Shown: in pieces, positions 5,655 through 5,733 of the stretch | Numbering within the stretch: the first letter of the stretch is position 1 | How the letters are laid out: each line of letters begins with the position of its first letter | NCBI GenBank assembly: GCA_947177345.1 | Contig: CAMWUB010000113.1 | Span: 1-5,733, forward strand | Direction: 5' to 3' | Source of the DNA: an uncultured Ruminococcus sp. | GTDB taxonomy: Bacteria > Bacillota > Clostridia > Oscillospirales > Ruminococcaceae | Length of the DNA stretch: 5,733 nucleotides | Notes under the pieces: model-generated | What the model was told of the DNA's origin: nothing | What the model saw: the letters and a program-made list of their open reading frames with translations, nothing else | The model's database searches: none | Translations under genes and position numbers: made by a program

Positions 5655-5733
5655 TCACTTTATCTGAATATTCTGTCTTTCGACGATTTTCGCACCGGTT
5701 ATTTTCTTGCCGTTTTGAATAGCTGTCTTAATG
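5655..5733 (-). CDS. Siphovirus Gp157-like protein, C-terminal end only (partial)
   Basis: The last 25 codons of a gene that begins beyond the right edge are present, ending in TGA at 5657-5655. The visible end contains GKKITGAKIVERQNIQIK. This resembles the C-terminus of phage Gp157-family proteins (PF05565 type), which typically end in a pattern like 'ik.G..vpGa.lve.qsl.Ik'. Members are small, partly coiled-coil proteins at the head of Gram-positive phage replication modules; their biochemical role is not firmly known, and an early link to phage Sfi21 resistance is the source of the name. The stop codon overlaps the GAGG ribosome binding site of the next gene, and only 10 nt separate the two genes, so they are almost certainly co-transcribed. 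The assignment rests on a short tail and on context, so it is moderate. Confidence 0.62.
   Translation of the reverse strand, partial: IKTAIQNGKKITGAKIVERQNIQIK

Overview
The window reads as the DNA-replication and recombination module of a temperate siphovirus-type phage (or a prophage or related mobile element) of a low-GC Gram-positive host. The AT-leaning composition, strong purine-rich Shine-Dalgarno sites, tight gene packing and gene set (Gp157, Sak4-like ATPase, DUF669, VRR-NUC, P4/D5-type primase-helicase) all point to Bacillota, most likely a Clostridia-type gut bacterium. The host assignment is inference. No host gene, tRNA, integrase or transposase is visible.

All six recognisable genes are on the minus strand, so the transcriptional order runs from high to low coordinates. 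It is: the 3' end of a Gp157-like gene (5733-5655); a RecA-fold ATPase of the phage AAA_24/Sak4-like type with a C-terminal zinc knuckle (5644-4736); a DEAD/DEAH superfamily 2 helicase with a zinc ribbon (4782-3448); a stand-alone VRR-NUC nuclease (3451-3134); a DUF669 protein with an SSB-like acidic tail (3132-2569); and a 766-residue PrimPol/superfamily 3 helicase primase (2491-191). The first five are coupled by a 10-nt gap, a 47-nt overlap, a 4-nt ATGA overlap and a 1-nt gap. The primase is set apart by a 77-nt spacer holding a strong hairpin and a small palindrome.

The gene products fit one pathway. The primase-helicase would open and prime the origin, the DUF669 protein would cover single strands, the Sak4-like ATPase would drive strand annealing or exchange, and the SF2 helicase and VRR-NUC nuclease would remodel and cut branched intermediates.

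Beyond the primase stop codon (1-190) there is a very AT-rich non-coding stretch. It holds three copies of a 12-nt element (GGTGACCTATAA), two of them forming a near-perfect 28-bp palindrome. It also has a good plus-strand promoter-like sequence between the copies. This is the best candidate in the window for an origin or operator. I see no clearly new gene system; the most interesting points are this repeat region, the SSB-like tail of the DUF669 protein, and the plus-strand promoter and terminator signals that bracket the primase gene.
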